A stretch of 51,829 nucleotides of DNA from Rubidibacter lacunae KORDI 51-2. Lineage in GTDB: Bacteria; Cyanobacteriota; Cyanobacteriia; Cyanobacteriales; Rubidibacteraceae. Below, piece after piece: positions 44,154 to 51,829 of this stretch. The notes under the pieces are model-generated. The model was not told where the DNA came from. It saw only the letters and a program-made list of their open reading frames with translations, and did not search any database. Made by a program: the position numbers and the translations under genes. Each line of letters starts with the position of its first letter. Position 1 is the stretch's first letter. The DNA is taken from contig NZ_ASSJ01000051.1 of NCBI RefSeq assembly GCF_000473895.1, positions 1 through 51,829 of the forward strand, written 5' to 3'.

Positions 44154-47100
44154 ATGCTACCCAAGAGTTCTGCCGCTCGTTTTGTCCGCCGGATCGCACA
44201 CCTGCTTGGCTCAGGTGTGCGATCGTTCGCAGGTCTGCTCGCCCGCGCCCTGCTGCGATTGCTCAATCGCCCGCTCCACTCGAACCGCGGACGGAGGGCG
44301 CGGGCGGGATTCGCGCTACCGACAGCCACAATGGTTTTGTTGGTTATTTCTCTGTTGATAGGAGCAATGGTAACCCGTTCCTCAGAGCGCGCGAACGAAG
44401 TTATTGTCCAGCGACAGCTGGCAAAAGTTTCCAACGCCGCCAGCCCCGCCATCGAGCGTGCCAAGGCGAAATTAGAGTTTCTTTTCGAGCGCGACCCACG
44501 AATACCTGCAGCTATACCAGCTGAAGAATTGCTCAAGAGCCTCGTAGCAAATGATGGCATAGAGGCAGCGGCACTCCCAACAGATCCCTACACGTTGCCG
44601 GGCGAAAAGCGACTTAATCTGGATGGAAATCCAGCCACTATTGAGAACGCTTGGCTTATTCAAGAAGATATCGACAACAATAAAACTATCGACTCAGGCG
44701 AAGGCGTTCGTTACTCGATCAATATGCTTTATGGCGTCGACACCAACGATGACGGAGTTAACGACGTCGATCTTTCCAGTAGTAACTTAGATAAAGCTGA
44801 ATATAATGTCGTCCGCTCGGGGCCAATCGCAGTGGGCGATGCCACGGGTCGCTGTGCTTCAGGGGGTCGCGGTCTCGACGGAGGGTGGTTTGAGGTTTCC
44901 GGCGCGAGGCTGCGCAAAAATTTCCAAGTTGATGCCGTTGCCAATCGTCCGAACAGCGTTACGCCCGTACTTGCAACCTTGGAATTCCAACAAGATCGTC
45001 AGCTAGACCGTGGCAACGCTTATGGTGCATGGTTTCGTGCCGATCTAGAGGTGACTCCAGGCAGCGACTTCAGGTGGAATGGGACGATGCACACCGAAGG
45101 CAGTGTGTTTATAGGTCAGACTGACGGAGGAAATTTTTTGAATGATACCAGACTTTACCTCATAAGTTCTGATGAATCGTGTTTCTACGACCCCGGGGCA
45201 TCTCAAATCACCATGGCCCAGAACCTGGACCCAAATGGGGATACTATTTTTCAAGGGCAAGCGATTTCGGGAAGATTGCGATTCAATGACTTTAATCAAG
45301 TTGATACTTTCATTGACATACATCCTAAGGATGATACTGGGCCATCTGGAGATACTCTTCAGCAGCCTTTTATCGGTGCTACGGACTTGGTCCTTGCCGA
45401 TAATAATGAAACACCCTTCAATTACACGCTCGACCCAATTGTTTTATTTACGCAAGACGTATCGCAGTCGAGAAATCCGGGCGATCCAGAGAATGACGGC
45501 AATCGCGATAATACCCAGTTTATGGGTAACAAACTCTATAACGATCTTGAAAATCCTCGCATTCTAAATACGAATATTCCCCGCCCCTATGTTGACGACA
45601 CATACCGTGCTGACGACAGATGGGGACCAGAACCCGTCTATAACAGAGATATTTCGACTTCCGTAGCAGACTACGGCCAGACGATCACCGTTGCCAATGC
45701 TGGTAGCACCGAGACTTTTGACGAATTGACTCGAGACGCAAATCCGATCCTGCCCGAAAGCGCCGGACTGGATGGTTATTGGGAACGTCGCGCCTCCGCT
45801 CAAGGATTGCGTACGATTGTTGGCCAGCGTTTAGAGTTGGGGAATCCATTTGGTTGGCGCAGTAATGACGAACCTTTGTACCCCCCAACAGATATCTTTC
45901 CAGATCCTGGGGTTACCGGAGCTTCTACGGTCGCTGCCTCTGATAATCGAAACGAGCAAATTCAGCGCCGAACCTTACGCGATAACCTAGCGGCGGTTCA
46001 ATCCACGGCAATCTACCACTATCTCGAAGATGCCGAGTTTCCGGTTGCATGCATGTCAACAACCGTTCATCCCGGCACCTTCAAAACCTTCACAAACAGC
46101 ATTGACTTCAACCAGCTTACCTACAGAGATAGCACCGGCACTAATATATCTTCACGCAGCAACTTCTTTTTTGGTAAGGGAACTAACGGTTGGGAATACG
46201 CCCCCCCTGCCAAAGGTACCTTTGCTAGTGACGTTGCTAATGCAACTAGCGAACTAGGGAAGGCGCTGCGCAACCTAGCTTACTTTGCAGGCGATCCCGA
46301 CGGAGCCTTCCCGCCCTTGCAGGAGGTCAGTGCGGGAGCATCACTTTATCCCGTCACCCACCCTTACCCCTATCTGTCTATGTGGGGAGATTTTTCCGGG
46401 TTACGCCGGGCTTTGAGTCTTCTAGATAGTGGCACCCCTTACATCGATCTCAGTTTGGCCGATAAAACCACTCTTCAAACAGCATCTTGTACGCTGGGCA
46501 TCTTGGCTCGCAATCTAGTAGAGCTTGATAATTTTGACTACCAAGAAAGCGCCACTTCCGCTGCCGCCCTCATTGTTAATAACCCAGTAAATCCGTTGGA
46601 AGACGAGCGCCTTTTTGGTGCCCTTGCGCTTCTGACCGACGGTATTGGTGAAGGTAATGGCGAGGTCGTACTTGAGGGGGATTTTGGACCAAAGGACCCA
46701 ACTAATCCCCAGGAAATCTTAATTGATGGAACAACAACCCTTCGTAAAATCGATCTAAGAGAGGAGGACTCTTCAGCTCCACTTCCTGGCGATGATACTG
46801 ACGACAATGATATCCGCATGTTCATTGATAACGGCAGCCCCGCTGGGGAGGTTCAATATGTCTCAGTCAATACAGAGGATCGACCTTACACAACCCCTTA
46901 CGAGGCTTACAACACAGCTATCAACTTTATCGAGCCAAGTTCTTTCAAAGGGACCGTAGATGATCTTCGACTTGCCCGCCGTTTTCTGCGCTTCTTGCAC
47001 ACGCGCGAGCAAGTGCGTCGCGACCGCGAACATGGATTTGAAAATGGCCTGCCGTCCGACGGATTTTGCTCAGAAGGTGGTCCCTCAGGCACGGGTTTCG

Positions 47101-49109
47101 GAACGGGTGTCGGCGATATCGATGCAAATAAGGCTGATTTATTACGAATGGCAGTTTGCTCTGATATTCCTAAGTTTCCAGCGCTGCATTTCCTGTTCCC
47201 GGTTTTTTCGGATACCACCACCAGCAATTTCGAGTACACAGGGTCTCCCGTTGGTGCCAAAGTAGCTGATGATGACGACGAACCCTACTTAAATCGCAGC
47301 ACCCCTGATGGTGAGACAAACATTCCTGCGGGAAGTTGTAATGGCAGGAATCCGGCAGACTATATCTGTCGTGTGAATGTAGGTATTCGCTTTAACAGAG
47401 TCAATCCTTCTGATGTCGCCCTGAACCCTCGCGCCAATGCAACTGCAGCTAGCTGGTCCACCCCCCTGGATCCTGGCAACTCCACTGGTCCGAACGTCAT
47501 CTTTACGGGCTATGACGGAGGGGCGCCCGACAGCCCCGTATCTATCGCCTTCCAGGACAAGGCATTTTTTGATGGTCGCCAAATGATGGAAGTAAGGACT
47601 CTCGACTACGACCTCGAATTGTTGCGTAACAATACTGTCGGCGGTGGAGATTTCTGGCTACCCACCAGCGGTGTGGTCTATGCATTCCGCGAGGATGCCG
47701 TGCGCGAAGATGCCATTTCAAGACCGCGCCGCGCTGCATGGTCTGATTGCAATACAGAAGTAAAGCTCACGGGTTTTGACCCGCTTTCACGAAGTGTGCA
47801 AGGTGCGAATGCACAGTGTCGCATGCTCGTTACCGGAAACCAACCTACAGATCCTCCAGTACTGGATTCGGGAACGGCGAGCGCGTCTTATGGTATCAGT
47901 CCAAAGCCGGTTGATTTCTTTATGGATCCCGAGCGACGGGCACATGGGTTCCGGTTGCGCCGGGGTGCCGATCTGCGTCGCGGAGGCGCAGATGTTGCGA
48001 GTAGCTTGTCTTTTATCACCGACAATTCTCTATACATTCAGGGAGATTTCAATCTCCACACGGATGGGTCCAACCGGCTAGAGGAGTTTAAAGGGAATGG
48101 TTTGCTCAAAGACAATTACTCAAACTTTTACCTTCGGACGGCAAATGACCTTGACGACAAATTTGCCGACCCGGAAGGCGATCGCTGGCGGGTTGCCGAG
48201 CTTCTGGCTGATAGCATTACCATTCTGACCGAGACGTTTTGTGATGGAGCAGTTGAAGGTGGACTCCGCTCTGTTCTTGGTTTGAGTAGCAGCCCATACG
48301 AAATATGCACCAATAGTGAGTCTTCGTCTTATGCCAGCGGTCGTTGGGAAGGCGATCCCCAAACAACGGGCTCCTTCACGGGTTCACTCGAACGGTGGTA
48401 CCGCGAGAATCCCTTTGACGTCGATCAAGGTGGGTTTCAGTCCAATTTCGACTTCCGGAGAAAAGCAACCTACAGCTCTCCAATTTTCGTAGATCGTGAC
48501 GGTCGCTTCTACTACATTGAGAGTTCGACGAGTACTTATCAAGATCCTGGCGATGCAGGGTCAGCGAACAACCCCCTGGATGGCTGGAGCGAATACTACG
48601 GCGATGTGAATGACTACTTAAACGGCACAGGCGGTTTAGGAGATGTAGCTCGAGTTAAAATTCAGAGACCTGCGAGTGGCACCGATATGACAGTCAACGC
48701 AATTTTGGTATCCGGAATCACTCCTTCTCGGTCCGGCCAAACTGATGGTGGATTTGTCAATTTCCCGCGCATGCTTCAGGACTGGGACACTAATAGAGCT
48801 ATTTTGCGAATCAACGGAGCGTTTATTCAGCTTAACTACAGCACCTCGGGGACAGGACCGTTCGATCAAGAACTTCTGGAGTCGGACTGGGTTGGAGGTA
48901 ATCCAGGAAATCTTGAATTTGATGAGTTTAATGGCTACTACACACCACCCATCCGTCGCTGGGGATATGATATAGGCTTGCAATACCTTCCACCGGGGCC
49001 AGTTAGCGAACGCTTCGTTACTGTCGGGAGCCCGCGCACCGAAACCTATCGGGAAATTCGCGCGGACGATCCCTACATTGACAGACTTTTAAAAGGAGTT
49101 CCGAATTAA
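44154..49109 (+). CDS. hpsA: Hormogonium polysaccharide biosynthesis protein HpsA homologue
   Basis: The protein has 1651 residues. The N-terminal 45 residues are basic. A single membrane segment follows (GFALPTATMVLLVISLLIGA, about 56-75), with a pilin-like RAG-F start but no Glu at position 5. The long exported part is rich in Asp, Asn, Gly and Ser (TNDDGVNDVDLSSSN) and has short acidic stretches such as EDSSAPLPGDDTDDND, which may bind Ca. It is followed by two pseudopilin genes in the order known as hpsA-B-C from Nostoc punctiforme, where the locus is needed for polysaccharide secretion and gliding with type IV pili. The length matches. The codons are less HIP1-rich and AT-richer than neighbours. 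Exact role is unproven. Confidence 0.85.
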   Translation: MLPKSSAARFVRRIAHLLGSGVRSFAGLLARALLRLLNRPLHSNRGRRARAGFALPTATMVLLVISLLIGAMVTRSSERANEVIVQRQLAKVSNAASPAIERAKAKLEFLFERDPRIPAAIPAEELLKSLVANDGIEAAALPTDPYTLPGEKRLNLDGNPATIENAWLIQEDIDNNKTIDSGEGVRYSINMLYGVDTNDDGVNDVDLSSSNLDKAEYNVVRSGPIAVGDATGRCASGGRGLDGGWFEVSGARLRKNFQVDAVANRPNSVTPVLATLEFQQDRQLDRGNAYGAWFRADLEVTPGSDFRWNGTMHTEGSVFIGQTDGGNFLNDTRLYLISSDESCFYDPGASQITMAQNLDPNGDTIFQGQAISGRLRFNDFNQVDTFIDIHPKDDTGPSGDTLQQPFIGATDLVLADNNETPFNYTLDPIVLFTQDVSQSRNPGDPENDGNRDNTQFMGNKLYNDLENPRILNTNIPRPYVDDTYRADDRWGPEPVYNRDISTSVADYGQTITVANAGSTETFDELTRDANPILPESAGLDGYWERRASAQGLRTIVGQRLELGNPFGWRSNDEPLYPPTDIFPDPGVTGASTVAASDNRNEQIQRRTLRDNLAAVQSTAIYHYLEDAEFPVACMSTTVHPGTFKTFTNSIDFNQLTYRDSTGTNISSRSNFFFGKGTNGWEYAPPAKGTFASDVANATSELGKALRNLAYFAGDPDGAFPPLQEVSAGASLYPVTHPYPYLSMWGDFSGLRRALSLLDSGTPYIDLSLADKTTLQTASCTLGILARNLVELDNFDYQESATSAAALIVNNPVNPLEDERLFGALALLTDGIGEGNGEVVLEGDFGPKDPTNPQEILIDGTTTLRKIDLREEDSSAPLPGDDTDDNDIRMFIDNGSPAGEVQYVSVNTEDRPYTTPYEAYNTAINFIEPSSFKGTVDDLRLARRFLRFLHTREQVRRDREHGFENGLPSDGFCSEGGPSGTGFGTGVGDIDANKADLLRMAVCSDIPKFPALHFLFPVFSDTTTSNFEYTGSPVGAKVADDDDEPYLNRSTPDGETNIPAGSCNGRNPADYICRVNVGIRFNRVNPSDVALNPRANATAASWSTPLDPGNSTGPNVIFTGYDGGAPDSPVSIAFQDKAFFDGRQMMEVRTLDYDLELLRNNTVGGGDFWLPTSGVVYAFREDAVREDAISRPRRAAWSDCNTEVKLTGFDPLSRSVQGANAQCRMLVTGNQPTDPPVLDSGTASASYGISPKPVDFFMDPERRAHGFRLRRGADLRRGGADVASSLSFITDNSLYIQGDFNLHTDGSNRLEEFKGNGLLKDNYSNFYLRTANDLDDKFADPEGDRWRVAELLADSITILTETFCDGAVEGGLRSVLGLSSSPYEICTNSESSSYASGRWEGDPQTTGSFTGSLERWYRENPFDVDQGGFQSNFDFRRKATYSSPIFVDRDGRFYYIESSTSTYQDPGDAGSANNPLDGWSEYYGDVNDYLNGTGGLGDVARVKIQRPASGTDMTVNAILVSGITPSRSGQTDGGFVNFPRMLQDWDTNRAILRINGAFIQLNYSTSGTGPFDQELLESDWVGGNPGNLEFDEFNGYYTPPIRRWGYDIGLQYLPPGPVSERFVTVGSPRTETYREIRADDPYIDRLLKGVPN

Positions 49110-49411
49110 AGGGGATAGTACAAGCAAATGGCACTGACTTAGGCCTAACCCTCTGATGCAAGCGGTGTTGAGGACATGAAATCTTAGCTCCTTTAATCTC
49201 AGCTAAACAGTTAACCAAGGGTTAGGATCGGCCCACAACCTCTCCGATATGTATAACCGAGTCAGGAGGACCGCTGCTCAAGCTCCTAATACCCTTGCCT
49301 GGATTAGTTCTCTCGGATTCGAACCTCCTTAAGTTTGTGACATTCGATACCGGAGCCAACACTTCCCAACCCGAACCGAGCATCCTTCATGCATCAAGCT
49401 GGAGTCTTAAA
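49110..49411. other. hpsA-hpsB spacer, 300 bp
   Basis: An open frame joins the region 49295-49411 to hpsB, but this part is not pilin-like. The stretch GATTCGAACC near 49315 resembles part of a tRNA T-arm, but no cloverleaf forms around it. I see no gene here. Confidence 0.45.
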
Positions 49412-50095
49412 ATGGCTAAATTCAATGTAAATATAAGGCAATGTTTGTGTCAGCACGCTCGGCATAGTCGACCCAACAACATGGGTTTGAGCTTGGTGGA
49501 GGTCGTGGCAACAATCGTAATGACTGGCATCATATTGGCCTTTATGGCTCCACCAATTTTGATTTCAGTGGGAACTCGCTTCCAGAATCGTCGCGGGCAG
49601 CAAGCTCAGCTCCTGGCGCAGCAAGAGATCGATCGCGTCCAGGCAGCGATGGCCCGCGGCGATGACACCCTTAGCCCCCCAGAATTGGGAGCTGGAAACC
49701 CGGCAGAGTCAGCCGCCGCACCAACTCAATTTGTTAACAACCGAGCGAGTGCTACAAATCCAACATATGCTTTTGAGCAAGATATCGATGGCGACGGCCG
49801 GACTGACTTTTTTGTACAGCGCTTCCGCGACGAAGGAGTTGACTTCACTGCCGGTATCGAACAAGGTCAACTGGCTGTGTTTCAAATGGGCGTAAGAGTT
49901 TATACTCTAGAGGCTAAAAAGACTGTTGATGCGGGCGTTACCCTTGAGACCGATCAGGCTCCCTTGGGACTGACAGCCGGCATTGGCAAACAAGCAACGC
50001 AGCCTCTTGCTGTGCTATTCTCCGAAATCAGCCGAAGCGATCGCGAATTATCCTTGGAAGAATATAAACGTTACTGCAACAAATATTGTAAGTGA
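49412..50095 (+). CDS. hpsB: Pseudopilin HpsB homologue
   Basis: The protein has 227 residues from ATG 49412. A type IV prepilin leader ends in NNMG, with cleavage before LSLVEVVATIVMTGIILAFM; Glu is at position 5 of the mature protein, as in true pilins. The rest is a soluble domain with acidic stretches (EQDIDGDGRTDFF). The prepilin peptidase PilD should process it. It lies between hpsA and hpsC and probably joins a pseudopilus for polysaccharide secretion. Confidence 0.85.
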   Translation: MAKFNVNIRQCLCQHARHSRPNNMGLSLVEVVATIVMTGIILAFMAPPILISVGTRFQNRRGQQAQLLAQQEIDRVQAAMARGDDTLSPPELGAGNPAESAAAPTQFVNNRASATNPTYAFEQDIDGDGRTDFFVQRFRDEGVDFTAGIEQGQLAVFQMGVRVYTLEAKKTVDAGVTLETDQAPLGLTAGIGKQATQPLAVLFSEISRSDRELSLEEYKRYCNKYCK

Positions 50096-50128
50096 ACCTC
50101 GAGTGCACCGTACGGGGAATTCAATAAC

Positions 50129-51223
50129 ATGAAATCTTCATCAGTCAACTACCTTCTCGAGCAACTCGTGCGGTTGCAGCAGCGATCGCGCAGTCACCAA
50201 CGCGGATTCACTCTACTTGAGTTGATTGTTGCAACGCTGATGTCGCTTCTCATCGTTGGAACGCTCCTGTCCATGGTGATAGATGTATTCCGAACGAACA
50301 CTAGCGAGGAAGTTCAAACCGAGACTCAGCAGGAGATTGATGCAGCTCTTGACTACATTGCAAGGGATCTTCGAGAAGCAGTCTTCGTGTATACCGGAGA
50401 CGACATCGAAGATGATCGGATTATCCCGCAAGACGATGGGGATGTAACTGTTGACAGTTTTGGAGCACAGCTCGCAATTCCCAACAATTCTGGCGAAACA
50501 GTCGTCTTAGCGTTGTGGATAATTGAAGATCTACCCTACAACGGGGATGATGATGTAGCCAATTTATTACCGAGCGATACCGGTAAATGTCCTACAGGTT
50601 CTTTAGAAGTTGAGTGCAAAGGGCTTGGCACCGAGCGTCGGGCTTTCTCTCTGGTGTTTTACACGATCGATACTAGCGTGGAGCCTACCTGGGAGGGCCC
50701 CGCTATAATTCGTCGTACCATCCTGCGTAAATACGATGCTCTTGATAGCAGCGGAGCGTTCGACCTAGCGAAAGGCTATGTAGACCCTCGCAAAGATGGA
50801 AGCTCGTTTAAATTCTGGCCATTTGACAATGAGGGGATCGATCTCCAGGGTGACAGTATCGACTATACCAAAACTAAACGATGGGCTCTTGTAGATCGCG
50901 TCGACGATCCAAACAATACCGACCCTAACGTATTGGTGCCAAACTGCCCGGCGGGATACTCACGATCTCCGAGAGCAGGAGGTAGCATCGCCCACACTAG
51001 TTTCTATGCCTGCATCCGTAATCGCCTGGAACCGAATCAGATCGTCGTCAATCAACTTCTAGGCGGGGATGAACAAGCTTTTAACTACAGTGGCGGAAAC
51101 CAGGATGTATTTGTCTACTTGCGTGGCAATCCTGGCAAAGCACCTAACGGTTCTTCTTTGCCATTACCAACATTGCAAACACAGGTCATAACCCGCGGCG
51201 TTATTCAGAAGTTGAATAATTAA
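50129..51223 (+). CDS. hpsC: Pseudopilin HpsC homologue
   Basis: The protein has 364 residues. The leader ends QRG, with cleavage before FTLLELIVATLMSLLIVGTL, Glu at position 5. The mature part has EEVQTETQQEIDAALDYIAR, a PulJ/GspJ-like helix, and a long soluble domain. It belongs to the minor-pseudopilin (GspJ-like) group and fits HpsC by position and length. It starts 33 bp after hpsB, so the two are probably co-transcribed. Confidence 0.86.
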   Translation: MKSSSVNYLLEQLVRLQQRSRSHQRGFTLLELIVATLMSLLIVGTLLSMVIDVFRTNTSEEVQTETQQEIDAALDYIARDLREAVFVYTGDDIEDDRIIPQDDGDVTVDSFGAQLAIPNNSGETVVLALWIIEDLPYNGDDDVANLLPSDTGKCPTGSLEVECKGLGTERRAFSLVFYTIDTSVEPTWEGPAIIRRTILRKYDALDSSGAFDLAKGYVDPRKDGSSFKFWPFDNEGIDLQGDSIDYTKTKRWALVDRVDDPNNTDPNVLVPNCPAGYSRSPRAGGSIAHTSFYACIRNRLEPNQIVVNQLLGGDEQAFNYSGGNQDVFVYLRGNPGKAPNGSSLPLPTLQTQVITRGVIQKLNN

Positions 51224-51829
51224 CCGAAATACATCAGCGACAGCCTACTAGAATTTCGCTTAATATATGGTGCCCTTCAATGCAGTCACTATTGTGCATC
51301 TCCGGCAACCGCTTTGTTCGCCGCCTGCAATGTTGCCTGTGACGGACTTCTCAAAAGAATCCACTTCATCGTATGTCATTGTCGTCGCATTTACTTAGCA
51401 CGCTGCTCTTGGGATTTTCGTATTAATCCAGCCTGCACGCCTAAGCTAGATCGGGCCATGCGACTTTATAATTCCCTATCGAAAGTGCAAAGAATCCGGA
51501 TTCTTCTTTTCGATTCGCATGTGACTGCGCTATCACAGCGAGAATTACTTTGGGAAGTATTGCACGCTGCCTGGAGGCAGTCGGATCGTTCGCAGCAGCC
51601 GCATTAGCATGGAAGTGCGCTAAAAATGCTCTAATAAAAAGTGAACTCCCCCACAGAGTGGGGAAGAATCCGCATTATAGCTTAGAGGTAGAGGTCGGCG
51701 ATGCGTGGATGCCACTACTAAAAACTCAATACTAGTGCCAGAGGGGAGGGTGATTCCTGTCTGACGGACAGAACGCTTGAAAGGTTTACTATGCCGTCAT
51801 TGTCGGCATATTGAAGTGAGTCGCCGAGC
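51224..51829. other. Hairpin-rich spacer downstream of hpsC, to the window edge
   Basis: No gene is evident; an hpsD would be expected in this position but is not found. Three hairpins occur: CCCCAC-AGA-GTGGGG at 51649-51663, CTGTC-TGACG-GACAG near 51757-51771, and TATGCCG-TCATTGT-CGGCATA at 51790-51810. None is followed by a long T run. They may be terminators or parts of an RNA element. Confidence 0.5.

Noticed and set aside
49240-49330. Possible tRNA around GATTCGAACC
   Set aside because: The T-arm stem does not pair and no acceptor or anticodon arm can be drawn.

Overview
The window reads as chromosomal DNA of a cyanobacterium. The octamer GCGATCGC (HIP1) is scattered through both genes and spacers. 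Clearly cyanobacterial genes are present: ycf66, a PacS-type copper ATPase, an hps-type pseudopilin cluster, cobalamin-pathway cbiC/cobH, and a malic enzyme with an N-terminal ACT domain. Base composition is moderately GC-rich. I cannot name the species from sequence alone.

Bases 1-10,100 form an accessory island. It holds a Uma2 nuclease gene cut by a stop codon and a 1141-residue NACHT-HEAT-FGE protein. The last 40 residues of that protein look like the variable region of a diversity-generating retroelement (DGR) target. The island also has a VapBC-like toxin-antitoxin pair, an Rpn/PD-(D/E)XK protein, and one intact plus two decayed copies of a cassette encoding an HTH protein and a 47-residue membrane peptide. 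A further decayed gene is present in two copies. An ATGA-coupled pair encodes a small basic protein and a PQ-loop protein, and an IS3 transposase remnant closes the island.

Bases 10,100-16,700 are more conventional: a copper P-type ATPase, two tandem TolB-like lipoproteins and Ycf66 on the minus strand, then AnmK and a conserved protein on the plus strand. Bases 16,700-17,900 hold a 100-bp MITE-like element and scattered pieces of an IS630-type transposase. A Ser/Thr kinase follows at 18,116.

From 19,942 to 22,898 lies a minus-strand run: a coiled-coil protein, an unknown protein and an AllA-like protein with overlapping ends, then a Gfo/Idh/MocA oxidoreductase. Two small membrane proteins follow. 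At 24,150-27,425 a secreted two-gene unit of unknown function is duplicated in tandem; one copy of its second gene is frameshifted.

The rest is mostly housekeeping: NAD kinase, precorrin-8X methylmutase, a HisN-like phosphatase, a phosphoribosyltransferase, type 4 uracil-DNA glycosylase, PyrB, a DoxX protein, MoaE, an SRPBCC protein, malic enzyme, a GYF_2 membrane protein, a di-heme peroxidase with a coupled small ORF, an ABC exporter and ribosomal protein L28. The window ends with hpsA (1651 residues) and the pseudopilin genes hpsB and hpsC, which act in polysaccharide secretion linked to type IV pili. A hairpin-rich stretch follows them.

The best candidate for something unusual is the NACHT-HEAT-FGE protein as a trans-acting DGR target. 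The repeated HTH/small-membrane-peptide cassette and the duplicated secreted pair come next. No reverse transcriptase, CRISPR array, rRNA or tRNA was seen.
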